A stretch of DNA of 64,000 nucleotides from Shewanella maritima (lineage in GTDB: Bacteria > Pseudomonadota > Gammaproteobacteria > Enterobacterales > Shewanellaceae). Below, in pieces: positions 46,778 to 56,226 of the stretch. A program made the position numbers and the translations under genes. Position 1 is the stretch's first letter, and the number at the start of each line of letters is the position of its first letter. The notes beneath the pieces are model-generated. The model worked only from the letters and a program-made list of their open reading frames with translations. It did not search any database and was not told where the DNA came from. Location: contig NZ_CP036200.1 of the NCBI RefSeq assembly GCF_004295345.1, positions 4,279,501 to 4,343,500 on the forward strand. The letters are read 5' to 3'.

Positions 46778-49700
46778 ATGAACTTAACCCTAGTGGTCGG
46801 CGTCATTGCGATTTGCTATGTCACCTTACTGTTCATTCTGGCGTGGGGAGCTGAGCGCTGGTTTACCAAGATCACCAAAAAAGTTCAGGTGTGGATTTAT
46901 GGCTTAAGTTTGGCGGTTTATTGCTCGTCATGGACCTTCCTTGGCACCGTAGGGCAGGCTGCAAATGATTTATGGTCGTTCTTACCCATATTTGTCGGCC
47001 CTATTATTATATTTACTTTAGGTTTTGGCATGCTGCGTAAAATGGTGGCGGTGTCCAAAACGCAAAATATCACTTCAGTTGCAGACTTTATCGCCTCTCG
47101 GTATGGTAAATCTCAAAGCCTAGCCGCACTGGTTACCTTAATTGCCGTATTTGGCATCATGCCGTATATCGCGCTGCAACTTAAAGCCATGATGCTCAGC
47201 CTGAACTTATTTCAAACTGAGCCAAGTAGTACCAGCTCGCTAGCGATGCCAATGCTTATTACGGTCATTTTGGCAGTATTTGCAATTTTATTCGGCACGC
47301 GCAAACTGGATGCTACCGAGCACAACCCTGGCATGATGGTGGCGATTGCATTTGAGTCATTGGTAAAGCTCACTGCGTTTTTGCTGGTGGGCTTAGTGAT
47401 TAGCTTTGGTTATTTTGATGGTTTTGGTGATATTTGGCGTCAAGCTAACGCAGCAGATTTGGTTGAGTTTGGCGAGATACGTGTGGGCGCTTTATTACCT
47501 GAGCTTATTGTCGGCATGGCGGCGTTTTTATGTATGCCAAGGCAATTCCACGTTATGGTGGTTGAGTGTGCCGGTGAGAATGTGCTGCAAAAAGGCCGCT
47601 GGATTTTCCCTGTTTATATCGCGTTATTTGCCATATTTGTCGCGCCACTGGCTCTGGCGGGCAAGCTGCTGCTTGGCGATGGCGTGTCAGGCGACACTTA
47701 TGTGATCAACTTGCCGCTTGCTTTAGAGCACCCCTTTATTGCGGTTATCGCCTTACTGGGTACCTTATCTGCGGCTACGGGGATGGTGATTGTTGCAGTG
47801 GTGACCATAAGCGTGATGGTCAGTAACGAATGGCTAGTGCCGTTAATGCTCAAAACAGGGCGTATTCGTGAAAAGAACTTTAGCCAGTTTTCTCATTTCC
47901 TACTTAATGCCCGCCGCTTAGCCATAGTAGTGATACTCGGCTTCGGTTATTTAAGCTATTTAACCTTAGGCGAAAGTGACTCGCTATCTAATTTAGGTAT
48001 GCTGTCGTTTGGTGCTTTTGCTCAGCTCGCACCTGCATTAATTGGTGGCTTGTATTGGAAGTATGGCAATCGCTCAGGCGTTTATTTAGGCCTTATTGTT
48101 GGCTTTAGCTTGTGGTGTTTGATTTTAGTGCAGGGCGCTGATGGTATTGGTGATAGCCGTATTATTGGTAGCGACACAGGTTTGCTAAGTGCTATCAACC
48201 CCAACGTCAGTGATGCATTAATTGCGCTGATTGCCAATATTGTCTGCTATGTACTCGGCTCGCTATGGTTTAGAGCCGGCGTTGCTGAGCGTATGCAAGC
48301 CAGCAGTTTTGTTCACCCCGCAATACCTGAAAAAGATAGTAGCAAGCGCTCTGGCCCTATCTCTCAACAAGACTTATTAATCCTTGCTAGCCGTTTTGTG
48401 AGTCCAACGCGGGCGTATGAAGCCTTTAGTCGGTTCTCGCCTGATGCGGTAAAAAGTGATGCCTGGCATAAAGCGGCATCTGACGAGCTAATTGCCCATA
48501 CAGAGCATATGCTATCAGGGGTATTGGGTGCATCGAGCGCCGCTTTGGTGATGGACTCGGTACTTAGAGGGCGCGATTTAGCCCTAGATGAAGTATTTAG
48601 TCTGGTTGATGAGGCCTCCTCTAAGATTGTGCTTAGCCAAGACATGCTGCGCGGCGCGATTGAACATGCTTATGAGGGCATGAGTGTGGTCGATAAAGAT
48701 TTAAATCTTGTAGCCTGGAATTATAAGTATGCCGAGCTTTATCAGTACCCTGAGGGCTTTTTGACACAAGGCATGCCGATTAGTGAAGTTATTCGCTTTA
48801 ATGCTACCCGAGGCTACTGTGGCGTGGGTGACATTGAAGAGCAAGTTCGTGTGCGCGTGCAGCACATGCTTAACGGCACCGCTCACACCTCTGAGCGACA
48901 ACGCAAAGACGGTAAGGTGATTAAAATTCAAGGCAACCCTATGCCAAGTGGCGGTTTTGTGATGACCTTTACCGACATTACTCAATACCGTGAGCAAGAA
49001 AAGGCATTAACGCTGGCGAATGAAACCTTGGAAGAGCGGGTAAAAGAGCGTACTTATGAACTGGCATTACTCAACAGTGAGTTAATGGAGTCAAAAGCTC
49101 AAGAAGAACTGGCTAATGCATCAAAAACCCGTTTTTTGGCCGCGGTTGGACATGACTTAATGCAGCCGCTAAACGCTGCAAGATTATTTACTGCATCATT
49201 ATCTCAATATCCAAACCTAGATCTTGAAGCCAAGAACACCATTAATCACGTCAATAGCTCATTAAAAACTGCAGGTGAGTTACTAACTGATTTGCTTGAT
49301 ATTTCTAAGCTAGATAGTGGCACGGTTGAAGTGAATCGCCGCGACTTTGCGGTATCAGAAATACTGCAAGGTTTAGCAGTAGAATTTGACGCCATGGCTG
49401 AAGATAACAATATCCGCTTTAACACCCAGATTAGTCAGGCGACGGTTAACTCCGACCCAGCATTGCTTAGACGAATTTTGCAGAACTTTCTCACCAATGC
49501 CTACCGTTATGCCAGAGGTGGCAAGGTGCTGCTAGGTTGTCGTCATCGTCAAAATCAGCTAGAAATCCAGGTGCTTGATACTGGCTGTGGCATTGAAAGT
49601 GATAAAATAAAAGAGATTTTTCAGGAGTTTAAACGCCTTAATCACCCTAGTAGCCGTAATGTGAGTGGTTTAGGGCTTGGGCTGGCTATCGCTGATCGCA

Positions 49701-50212
49701 TTGCTAAAGTGCTTGGTCATGAAATTAACGTCAGCTCTGAGCTCGGGAGCGGCTCAGTATTCTCGATTATGGTGCCGTTAGGGCAAGCTGCCAGCCAGGT
49801 CGTGAGTAAGCCGAAACCTTCGATTGCTCAACCGCTTGCTGGCGTAAAAGTGCTTTGTATCGATAATGAAGAGGCGATTCTAGCAGGGCTTGAATCTTTG
49901 CTTACTCGCTGGCATTGCGAAGTGGTGTGCGCCAAAGATCTCAGTGATGCTCGGATTAAACTCGGCCTTAAAGGTGTCGCCCCAGACATTGTACTTGCCG
50001 ATTATCATTTAGATGATGACCAAAATGGTGTTGATGCTATGGATGGTATTCGTGCGCGCTATGGTGAGCATTTGCCTGGCATCTTAATCACTGCCAACAC
50101 CAACAAAGCGCTGGTGGAAGATGTCGAGCAGCGCGGTTATCACTATATGGCGAAGATGATTAAGCCTGCGGCGTTGCGAGCGCTAATGTCGAGCTTGGTT
50201 AAAGCTAAATAA
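46778..50212 (+). CDS. crbS: SLC5-fused hybrid histidine kinase, CrbS/MxtR-like
   Basis: A 1144-residue membrane sensor. Residues about 1-510 form a sodium/solute symporter (SLC5) domain with some 13 membrane segments. A STAC-like linker (about 525-625) follows, then a PAS domain (about 640-750), a coiled coil, the phospho-acceptor His792 in AAVGHDLMQPLNAARLF, a HATPase with GLGLGLAIADRIAK, and a C-terminal receiver with phospho-acceptor Asp1075 in VLADYHLDDD. In Vibrio and Shewanella such kinases switch on acetate use through a separate regulator; that partner is not in this window. Confidence 0.9.
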   Translation: MNLTLVVGVIAICYVTLLFILAWGAERWFTKITKKVQVWIYGLSLAVYCSSWTFLGTVGQAANDLWSFLPIFVGPIIIFTLGFGMLRKMVAVSKTQNITSVADFIASRYGKSQSLAALVTLIAVFGIMPYIALQLKAMMLSLNLFQTEPSSTSSLAMPMLITVILAVFAILFGTRKLDATEHNPGMMVAIAFESLVKLTAFLLVGLVISFGYFDGFGDIWRQANAADLVEFGEIRVGALLPELIVGMAAFLCMPRQFHVMVVECAGENVLQKGRWIFPVYIALFAIFVAPLALAGKLLLGDGVSGDTYVINLPLALEHPFIAVIALLGTLSAATGMVIVAVVTISVMVSNEWLVPLMLKTGRIREKNFSQFSHFLLNARRLAIVVILGFGYLSYLTLGESDSLSNLGMLSFGAFAQLAPALIGGLYWKYGNRSGVYLGLIVGFSLWCLILVQGADGIGDSRIIGSDTGLLSAINPNVSDALIALIANIVCYVLGSLWFRAGVAERMQASSFVHPAIPEKDSSKRSGPISQQDLLILASRFVSPTRAYEAFSRFSPDAVKSDAWHKAASDELIAHTEHMLSGVLGASSAALVMDSVLRGRDLALDEVFSLVDEASSKIVLSQDMLRGAIEHAYEGMSVVDKDLNLVAWNYKYAELYQYPEGFLTQGMPISEVIRFNATRGYCGVGDIEEQVRVRVQHMLNGTAHTSERQRKDGKVIKIQGNPMPSGGFVMTFTDITQYREQEKALTLANETLEERVKERTYELALLNSELMESKAQEELANASKTRFLAAVGHDLMQPLNAARLFTASLSQYPNLDLEAKNTINHVNSSLKTAGELLTDLLDISKLDSGTVEVNRRDFAVSEILQGLAVEFDAMAEDNNIRFNTQISQATVNSDPALLRRILQNFLTNAYRYARGGKVLLGCRHRQNQLEIQVLDTGCGIESDKIKEIFQEFKRLNHPSSRNVSGLGLGLAIADRIAKVLGHEINVSSELGSGSVFSIMVPLGQAASQVVSKPKPSIAQPLAGVKVLCIDNEEAILAGLESLLTRWHCEVVCAKDLSDARIKLGLKGVAPDIVLADYHLDDDQNGVDAMDGIRARYGEHLPGILITANTNKALVEDVEQRGYHYMAKMIKPAALRALMSSLVKAK

Positions 50213-50224
50213 CGCCGGGGTTGA

Positions 50225-50255
50225 TTAGCTTTAATCATAGAGGGATTAAAGCTAA
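50225..50255. terminator. Hairpin between crbS and gst
   Basis: Arms TTAGCTTTAATC and GATTAAAGCTAA are perfect inverted copies with a 7-nt loop. Located between the convergent crbS and GST genes; it lacks a strong T run. Confidence 0.5.
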
Positions 50256-50281
50256 ATCAAACCTAACTTTATCGCAAACTA

Positions 50282-50923
50282 CTAGCTAGTCTTGTCATAC
50301 TCAGCTTCAAGCTGCGCCGCTTTTTGCGCTGCAGGTCTTGCTTGCAACGCTGCGAGGTATTGCATCAGTTTCGGGTAATCATTTAGTAATCCTAGTGCGC
50401 CGGCCATTTCAATGATAAATGACAATAGAATGTCTGCAGCAGTAAATTGCTCGCCAACTAACCATTTGTTGTTGGTTAGGTGGTCATTTAAGTAGCCAAG
50501 AATAAGTGCCAACTCTTGCTTGCTGTAGCCATCTAAAAAGCGCGTGTCGCTGCCGTCAATTTTTAAGAAGTAGTGCAGCAATAAAGGTAAGGCGGCTGAG
50601 CTTTCTGCAAAATGCAGCCACTGCAAATAGGCAGGGTATTCCGCTGAGTCTTTGGCTGGTACCAGCGAGTTTGCAGCACTCTTATCTGCAACATACTTAT
50701 CAGCTAGGTATTCAGTTATCGCACCTGATTCAGCCAGTACCATATCGTTTTCTTCTATTACTGGTGATTTACCTAATGGGTGAATCGCTTTCAACTCAGC
50801 TGGCGCTAGGTTAGTTTCTGCAACGCGCTGATAAGCTTTTACCTGATAGGGTACACGCAGCTCTTCAAGTAACCAGATGATGCGCTTTGAACGAGATTTA
50901 TTTAAATGGTGCAGAGTGATCAT
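50282..50923 (-). CDS. Glutathione S-transferase family protein
   Basis: A 213-residue protein with an N-terminal thioredoxin-like domain (ITLHHLNKSRSKRIIWLLEEL; HPLGKSPVIEENDMVLAESGAI, the Pro-Ile and Glu-Ser glutathione-binding pairs). An all-helical C-terminal domain follows with FTAADILLSFIIEMA. Substrate is unknown. The start at 50923 gives the standard GST N-terminus; the longer frame from 50989 adds unrelated residues. Confidence 0.88.
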   Translation of the reverse strand: MITLHHLNKSRSKRIIWLLEELRVPYQVKAYQRVAETNLAPAELKAIHPLGKSPVIEENDMVLAESGAITEYLADKYVADKSAANSLVPAKDSAEYPAYLQWLHFAESSAALPLLLHYFLKIDGSDTRFLDGYSKQELALILGYLNDHLTNNKWLVGEQFTAADILLSFIIEMAGALGLLNDYPKLMQYLAALQARPAAQKAAQLEAEYDKTS

Positions 50924-51069
50924 GGTCTTTCGCCTTAAATACAGTCTTGAGTGTCGTGACACTTTAACAATCAAAAATAAATGTAGCAAGCAATTTAATT
51001 GTGCGCAATTTATGTGAGAGGTTTACTATGCAAATAACAGCTTATTGATAATCAGGTATAATTTAATGA

Positions 51070-51176
51070 GCATAAAAAAACGGCAGTGAAATCACTGCCG
51101 TTTTGATGGTTGACTGTAACTAATGTTTTGACGTCGCAAAGGGAAAGGGCGCTGCCAATTTAGTTAATATCAGTTA
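51070..51176. repeat. 107-bp direct repeat, copy 1 (with terminator)
   Basis: About 97% identical to 51451-51556: two substitutions and one single-base indel. It contains the hairpin AACGGCAGTGA / TCACTGCCGTT with A and T tracts (terminator). This copy is separated from the other by a MITE-like element. Confidence 0.9.
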
Positions 51177-51179
51177 TCT

Positions 51180-51444
51180 AGGGTCTGTTGATCTTTGCTG
51201 ATTAGAATTTGTTCGAATTAAAAGCACTTTAATCAAGACGCGAGCTATGTAGTTTAGTCGACTAAACAAGTGGCTCGCAACGCAGAGAAAAGTGCTTTTA
51301 AACGAACCTTTCAGGCAGCGCTTGTTGTCATTTCTACTGTGTTAACGACTTACTCATGTGGAATAACCACACATCAAAGTCGTTGCCTTGTATAAATTTC
51401 CAACAAGAAGCTGCAAAAATAATCTTGGAAGATCAACAGGCCCT
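51180..51444. mobile_element. MITE-like element, 265 bp
   Basis: The ends are 16-bp inverted repeats, AGGGTCTGTTGATCTT on the left and the inverted AGGGCCTGTTGATCTT on the right (one mismatch). It carries no ORF. The interior (51211-51307) is a large imperfect palindrome: GTTCGAATTAAAAGCACTTT pairs with its counterpart near 51288-51307, GCGAGC with GCTCGC, around the central palindrome TTTAGTCGACTAAA. No clear target-site duplication. It would be moved by a transposase acting in trans. Confidence 0.75.
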
Positions 51445-51450
51445 TAACAG

Positions 51451-51556
51451 GCATAAAAAAACGGCAGTGAAATCACTGCCGTTTTGATGTTTGACTGTAA
51501 CTAACGTTTTGACGTCGCAAAGGGAAGGGCGCTGCCAATTTAGTTAATATCAGTTA
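51451..51556. repeat. 106-bp direct repeat, copy 2 (terminator of the dehydrogenase)
   Basis: Second copy of the 51070-51176 segment. It ends 5 bp before the stop codon of the dehydrogenase gene and supplies that gene's terminator hairpin on the minus strand (AACGGCAGTGA / TCACTGCCGTT followed by T-rich sequence). Confidence 0.9.
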
Positions 51557-51561
51557 AGTCA

Positions 51562-52440
51562 TTACTTCTTTAGGTCTTTGAAGTAGTCAAAGATCACTGG
51601 TACATCGTGGTTACCAAGACCTGCATCTACAGCTGCTTGTAGGCTAGTAGATGTGCCTTGTGCGATTAGCGACTCAGTACCTAACTCTTCACAAAGCGCT
51701 AGGAAGTAACCTAAGTCTTTGTTTGCGTTGTTGATAGAGAAACCTAGTTTTTCTTCACCGTCTACAGCGTAGAACTTACAGAACTGCATGAATGGTGAGT
51801 TAGAAGGACCCGCTGACATGATGTCGAATAGTTGTTGACCGTCTACGCCAGCTTGCTTAGCTACAGCGAATGCTTGAGACATAGTCGCAACAGTGGTCAT
51901 ACCCATGAAGTTGTTAACTAGCTTAGTTACGTGACCAGCACCTAATGCGCCTAGGTGGAATACGTTTTCACCTTGCTCTTCTAGTACAGGCTTAACCTTG
52001 TTGAAGGTGTCGATGTCACCAGCAGCCATGATGTTTAGTAGACCATCTTTAGCGTGAGCAGGAGTACGACCTAGTGGCGCGTCGATCATACCAGCGCCTT
52101 TAGCAGCTAAGTCAGCACCAATCTTCTTAGTAGAAGCAGGGATAGACGTACCGAAGTCAACTAGTACAGCGCCTTCTTTAATTCCCGCTAGAATACCTTC
52201 GTCGCCGTATACAACTTTTTCAACAACAGCAGAAGTTGTCAGACATAACATGACGATGTCAGAGTTTTCTGCAAGTTCTTTAGCAGATGCTGGAGCTTTA
52301 GCACCACGCTCAACACATTTAGCAACTGCGTCAGCGTTTAGATCCATCACATTTAGCTCGTAACCACGGTTTTGTAGGTTTTCAACCATGTTGCCGCCCA
52401 TAAGACCAAGGCCGATAAAACCGATAACAGGCTTTGTCAT
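51562..52440 (-). CDS. Beta-hydroxyacid dehydrogenase (3-hydroxyisobutyrate dehydrogenase family)
   Basis: A 292-residue NAD(P)-dependent enzyme. The Rossmann motif GFIGLGLMGGNMVENL is at the N-terminus, the substrate loop DAPLGRTPAHAKDG near residue 120, and the catalytic Lys in GHVTKLVNNFMG near 170. The family includes tartronate-semialdehyde, sulfolactaldehyde, 3-hydroxyisobutyrate and alginate-derived DEH reductases; the sequence alone does not settle which. The VGRT-like loop is nearest in style to the sulfolactaldehyde reductase group. Its upstream motif is shared with the neighbouring TonB receptor, suggesting use of an imported sugar or acid. Confidence 0.85.
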   Translation of the reverse strand: MTKPVIGFIGLGLMGGNMVENLQNRGYELNVMDLNADAVAKCVERGAKAPASAKELAENSDIVMLCLTTSAVVEKVVYGDEGILAGIKEGAVLVDFGTSIPASTKKIGADLAAKGAGMIDAPLGRTPAHAKDGLLNIMAAGDIDTFNKVKPVLEEQGENVFHLGALGAGHVTKLVNNFMGMTTVATMSQAFAVAKQAGVDGQQLFDIMSAGPSNSPFMQFCKFYAVDGEEKLGFSINNANKDLGYFLALCEELGTESLIAQGTSTSLQAAVDAGLGNHDVPVIFDYFKDLKK

Positions 52441-52502
52441 AACTAACTCCTAAAATTGAATATAGATAAATCTGGTGTAGATTATTTCATTGCGATGCTT
52501 CA

Positions 52503-52516
52503 ATTGTATTACAAAT
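52503..52516 (-). promoter_or_regulatory. Operator-like motif upstream of the dehydrogenase
   Basis: ATTGTATTACAAAT, 63 bp before the start codon, is close to ATTGTATTACCAAT found upstream of the TonB receptor gene. Likely a site for a common regulator of the GntR or LacI type. Confidence 0.45.
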
Positions 52517-52758
52517 AGGGCTGAGTTTGCCAACCATTTTGTTGACCAATTTCATGTTTTTGGACAAACCAGCGCTGAAGAGGTGTAAATTCGCCCATTT
52601 GAAATCTAGGATGTGTGAATTTTCGACAAGCCTAGCGACACCTTGTCGTACAAAAGCTTAGCAATGTAGTTTGATTGTTTGATGAAGCTTGCAGAGTTAA
52701 GGTCACCATTTATGGTGCACACTCATGGATTGGCACCTTAACCCTGCAATGCTATTTA

Positions 52759-55701
52759 CTAGAACTTGGCGCGAACACCTACAGAGTAACGGCGATCCGC
52801 TTCACTATAGTTCCATACCGAGCCTAATTCTGTGGTTTCTTCAATTGGTTCACCAAGTAGGTTTACTGCGTTGGCAAATACAGTGAAGCTCTCATTAATA
52901 TCCCAGCTAGCTGAGAAGTCAACTTGACCACGAGCTTCACGGTAACTATTACCTACTGTTGGGTCTGCTTCAGTATCTGCAGTATTTAAACCTAATGCAC
53001 CTACTGTTTGTACACGCTTAACCACTTGATCGTCTAAATAACGGTCGCGCCAGTTATATGCGATACGGAATTGTAGATCTTCGTTTTCCCAGTAGAACTG
53101 TGCATTAGCACTGTGCTTAGAGATTTTCAGCAGTGGGTTACCGTCAGGTTGTTCGCTGTCGGCGTAGGTGTAGTTGGCATTGACACCAAAACCAGACCAG
53201 AAATCAGGTAAGAAGGTGAATTGTTGCATGTAAGCAAGCTCTAAACCTTTAACGGTACCGCTGCCACCATTGACTTCAGTATCGATAAGAATACCCGTGT
53301 TGCCTGTCGCTTTAGCTGCATCAACGTATGCCTGACCTTGCGCTTCTGTTGCAAAGTTAATCTCGCTTTGGCTTTGACCGGCGGTGTCTAACAAACAGAT
53401 GTTACCCCACTCAGTCGTGTTTTGACCTTCAATGGTGCTCGAGTCCGCAAGACAGCTACGGCCAGTTTCAGTGAACGAGTTTACATCTTTATAGAAGATT
53501 GCTGCAGACATTAAACCGTCTTCAAAATAATGCTCTAGCGATAAGTCATATTGAGTTACACGGTATGGGTCTAACTTGTAAGAACCTTGTGTACCCGTTA
53601 CCAGAGAGTTATCAATATCTAGCGCAGGGCTAAGTTGATCAAAGTCTGCTCGGCGCATTACTTTTGCTGCAGCGAAGCGAGCTAGGGTGCTTTCATCAAT
53701 GTTATAGGTCACGTTTAAGCTAGGTAAAAAGTCGTTATAGTCATTCTTACCCGTTGTCAGGACTTTGTTGCCATCTGCATCGATAGAGTCAACAACGCTT
53801 GATTCAAGCTCTGTTCGGATATAACGGCCACCGAATACTGCTTGTAAGTCTTCAAAATCAAGATGGAACTGAGCGTATAACGCTTGGGTTTTCTCGTTGA
53901 TCTCTTGATAAGCACCGCTGCTTTCAACCATGTTGTCAGCCAGTGAACCAGTCATTGCATAGTCAGTGTGAGCAAGGATTTGTTTTACTAATTCATAAGT
54001 TGCATTGGCATCTTTTAAACGTTCAGCGTCATATACATGGTAAGTCATTAGGTCATTTTGACCATTGATACCAGTTTGGTTAAACGAATTGTTTAAATTA
54101 ACGGTTTTGAAAGTTCCCGCTAGAATAGGATCATCAATCCATACCGGAGCAAATAATCCATCGGCGTTTTTCGCTTTTTTGTACGAATCTTTTAATGTGC
54201 TGCCATTTGGCATTAGATCAAAGCGAGTGGACTTGAAATCACGGTCGGTAAAACGCATACCGGTTTTAACTGCTGCAATCCAGTCAACGCCAACATCAGT
54301 AAAGTTAAAGTCGAAGCGAAGTGCTTGTTCTTCATTATCTTTCTGAATGGTCTTGTGGAAAAACTCACGGAACACGAGATTATCTGGATTGGTGAGTACC
54401 TCGCTGTCAGCGTAGGTATAACCAGGAATGCCAGAACCTGTATAAAAACTAGATGTGGTGGTATGGGTTACCAGATCCAGTGTTGGGTCAGTTCGCTCAA
54501 TTGGGCGAAGGTTGAACTCAGATGCGGTTTGCAACTCGTCAGCTTTTGAAATTGAGTACTCTGCTGAAAACTCAATAGTGTCGGTTAGGTTCCACTCGGT
54601 GCCAATGGCATGAGAAGTGGTATCTGAGGTAGTAAAGTCACTCCAAGTTTTTGGAATAACAAACGCGCCAACAAGATCATAGTTATGTAACAGGCCGTTA
54701 TGACCATAGTAGCTGTCGCTGCGCGCTTCTACGCTACCACCAACGTCTAGAATAGAATATGCAGCTTGGCCGCCGTCTAGTTTCGTTGCGTTAAAATCGA
54801 GGTAGATGTTGCCATTTTCACTTTCTGGTGCCCACTGCAGCGATAAGCCATAAGCGGTACGTTCACGCTCCTCAGTTTTCTGTTCGTTGGTAGACTGCGT
54901 TTTGCGTTGGTATTTACCGTTTGGTCCACCCGAGTCATCAACAATGCCATCACCATCGATATCAATATTGTCTTGTAAATCTATCTTATTGAAATACTCG
55001 TCACGACGAATTTCACGATCCATATAGGATAGGTTAACCGAGGCACCAAATGTACCAGACTCGCCAAAGTCCCAGTTATTGCCTAGGCCTGCAGAGAACT
55101 TAGGCGCAGTGTTCTCGGTTTTATCAGCATACTCTCCCTCTAAAGACACTGCGATGAGTGGTTCAGAAAGCTCGAGAGGGCGAATAGTTTGCATGTTGAC
55201 GGTGCCACCAAGTGCCCCTTCAATCATTTCCGGTGTTGGTGATTTAATCACTTCAACAGTTTTCAAAAAGCTTGAAGGGAAGTCATCAAGTGAAATACCA
55301 CCGCGACCAGGCCCCGCTGTTGAGCGTCCGTTAAGTAGGATTAAATTTTCGGTTACACCACGGATAGTAACGTTTTGACCAACACCAAAATCCGACTCAA
55401 TCGACACACCAGGAATGCGTTGCAGCGCTTCGGCGATGTTGGCATCGGGTAATTTACCAATATCTTCAGCAACAATTGCATCAACAATCCGTGCATCGGT
55501 GCGCTTCATTAAGTTTGCTTGTTTCAAACTGCCAAAGATGCCGCGAACTTGAATAACTTCTATATTTTCTTGATCATTCGCAGTTTCTTCAGCAATAGCT
55601 GGAAGTGCTAGCATGCTAGTTAATGCCGCACCGAACAAAGCAATATTGCTGGCACGATATTTAGCACCGCTAAACAGCTCACTAATCTTATTTAACTTCA
55701 T
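52759..55701 (-). CDS. TonB-dependent receptor
   Basis: A 980-residue outer-membrane receptor. A signal peptide (about 1-38, ends AIAEE) is followed by the TonB-box-like segment IEVIQVRGIFGSLKQA. The plug domain (about 65-185) has VDAIVAEDIGKLPDANIAEA, LQRIPGVSIE and VTIRGV, and a 22-strand barrel ends in YSVGVRAKF. The pattern matches the Xanthomonas/Caulobacter-type receptor subfamily, whose members often import plant or algal sugars. The ligand is unknown. A palindromic operator pair lies upstream. Confidence 0.93.
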   Translation of the reverse strand: MKLNKISELFSGAKYRASNIALFGAALTSMLALPAIAEETANDQENIEVIQVRGIFGSLKQANLMKRTDARIVDAIVAEDIGKLPDANIAEALQRIPGVSIESDFGVGQNVTIRGVTENLILLNGRSTAGPGRGGISLDDFPSSFLKTVEVIKSPTPEMIEGALGGTVNMQTIRPLELSEPLIAVSLEGEYADKTENTAPKFSAGLGNNWDFGESGTFGASVNLSYMDREIRRDEYFNKIDLQDNIDIDGDGIVDDSGGPNGKYQRKTQSTNEQKTEERERTAYGLSLQWAPESENGNIYLDFNATKLDGGQAAYSILDVGGSVEARSDSYYGHNGLLHNYDLVGAFVIPKTWSDFTTSDTTSHAIGTEWNLTDTIEFSAEYSISKADELQTASEFNLRPIERTDPTLDLVTHTTTSSFYTGSGIPGYTYADSEVLTNPDNLVFREFFHKTIQKDNEEQALRFDFNFTDVGVDWIAAVKTGMRFTDRDFKSTRFDLMPNGSTLKDSYKKAKNADGLFAPVWIDDPILAGTFKTVNLNNSFNQTGINGQNDLMTYHVYDAERLKDANATYELVKQILAHTDYAMTGSLADNMVESSGAYQEINEKTQALYAQFHLDFEDLQAVFGGRYIRTELESSVVDSIDADGNKVLTTGKNDYNDFLPSLNVTYNIDESTLARFAAAKVMRRADFDQLSPALDIDNSLVTGTQGSYKLDPYRVTQYDLSLEHYFEDGLMSAAIFYKDVNSFTETGRSCLADSSTIEGQNTTEWGNICLLDTAGQSQSEINFATEAQGQAYVDAAKATGNTGILIDTEVNGGSGTVKGLELAYMQQFTFLPDFWSGFGVNANYTYADSEQPDGNPLLKISKHSANAQFYWENEDLQFRIAYNWRDRYLDDQVVKRVQTVGALGLNTADTEADPTVGNSYREARGQVDFSASWDINESFTVFANAVNLLGEPIEETTELGSVWNYSEADRRYSVGVRAKF

Positions 55702-56008
55702 ATTCCCCCAAAGAATGTATTGTTTGGCTGCACCATTTTGGTAAGGCCAATCACTGTAGTTAGTAAACAGTGTTAACGTTTATATAACAGCTTACCAATA
55801 TAGGCAACATTGTATTACCAATAGTTTGTTTTGGTATGTATGGAGGTAGGTCTTTATTTTTGGTATAAAAAACAGTTGCTTGGGTTGTTTTTATCTATTT
55901 GGTGATTAGAAGCTCATTGATATGCAATAGGCTTGTAAATTACTGAAATCGTATGCAATTTATGCTTTCTATACAAAATTGAAACTTTTTTGTAAATTTT
56001 GTTTGTAT
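55702..56008 (-). promoter_or_regulatory. Upstream region of the TonB receptor gene
   Basis: Contains an operator half-site ATTGTATTACCAAT (55809-55822) and a TTTGGTATGTA variant at 55830-55840. The region is AT-rich. Exact promoter elements were not assigned. Confidence 0.45.
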
Positions 56009-56032
56009 TGGTAATACAAAAATGTATTACCA
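56009..56032. promoter_or_regulatory. Perfect inverted repeat TGGTAATACA-N4-TGTATTACCA
   Basis: Ten-base arms are exact inverted copies with an AAAA spacer. The arm is also present at 55811-55820 and, changed by one base, upstream of the dehydrogenase. A strong candidate operator for a dimeric repressor such as a GntR-type regulator; no such regulator gene is in the window. Confidence 0.6.
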
Positions 56033-56226
56033 TGCGGTTTGGTTGCTCGCGGATGGAGAAGTGGTAGAACTCAGTAACTAGCTTAATCGTATACAGGCTG
56101 TGAAAATTGAGAGGAGAGTAGCTCGACTATGGCGTTGAGTAACAATGACTCAAACGGCTTGTTTAAGTCATTGTTGTCACTATATATCGAGTTGTATTGG
56201 CGGTATTTTATACCTAGTAATTTATT
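56033..56226. other. Intergenic stretch upstream of bioA 3' end
   Basis: A short plus-strand frame (56129-56308, 59 codons) has an AGGAGAG upstream but its second half is antisense to bioA, so it is not called. Nothing else recognised. Confidence 0.4.

Noticed and set aside
46624..46806. 60-codon minus-strand frame between acs and crbS
   Set aside because: Lies in the divergent promoter region, overlaps the crbS start and has no coding signals.
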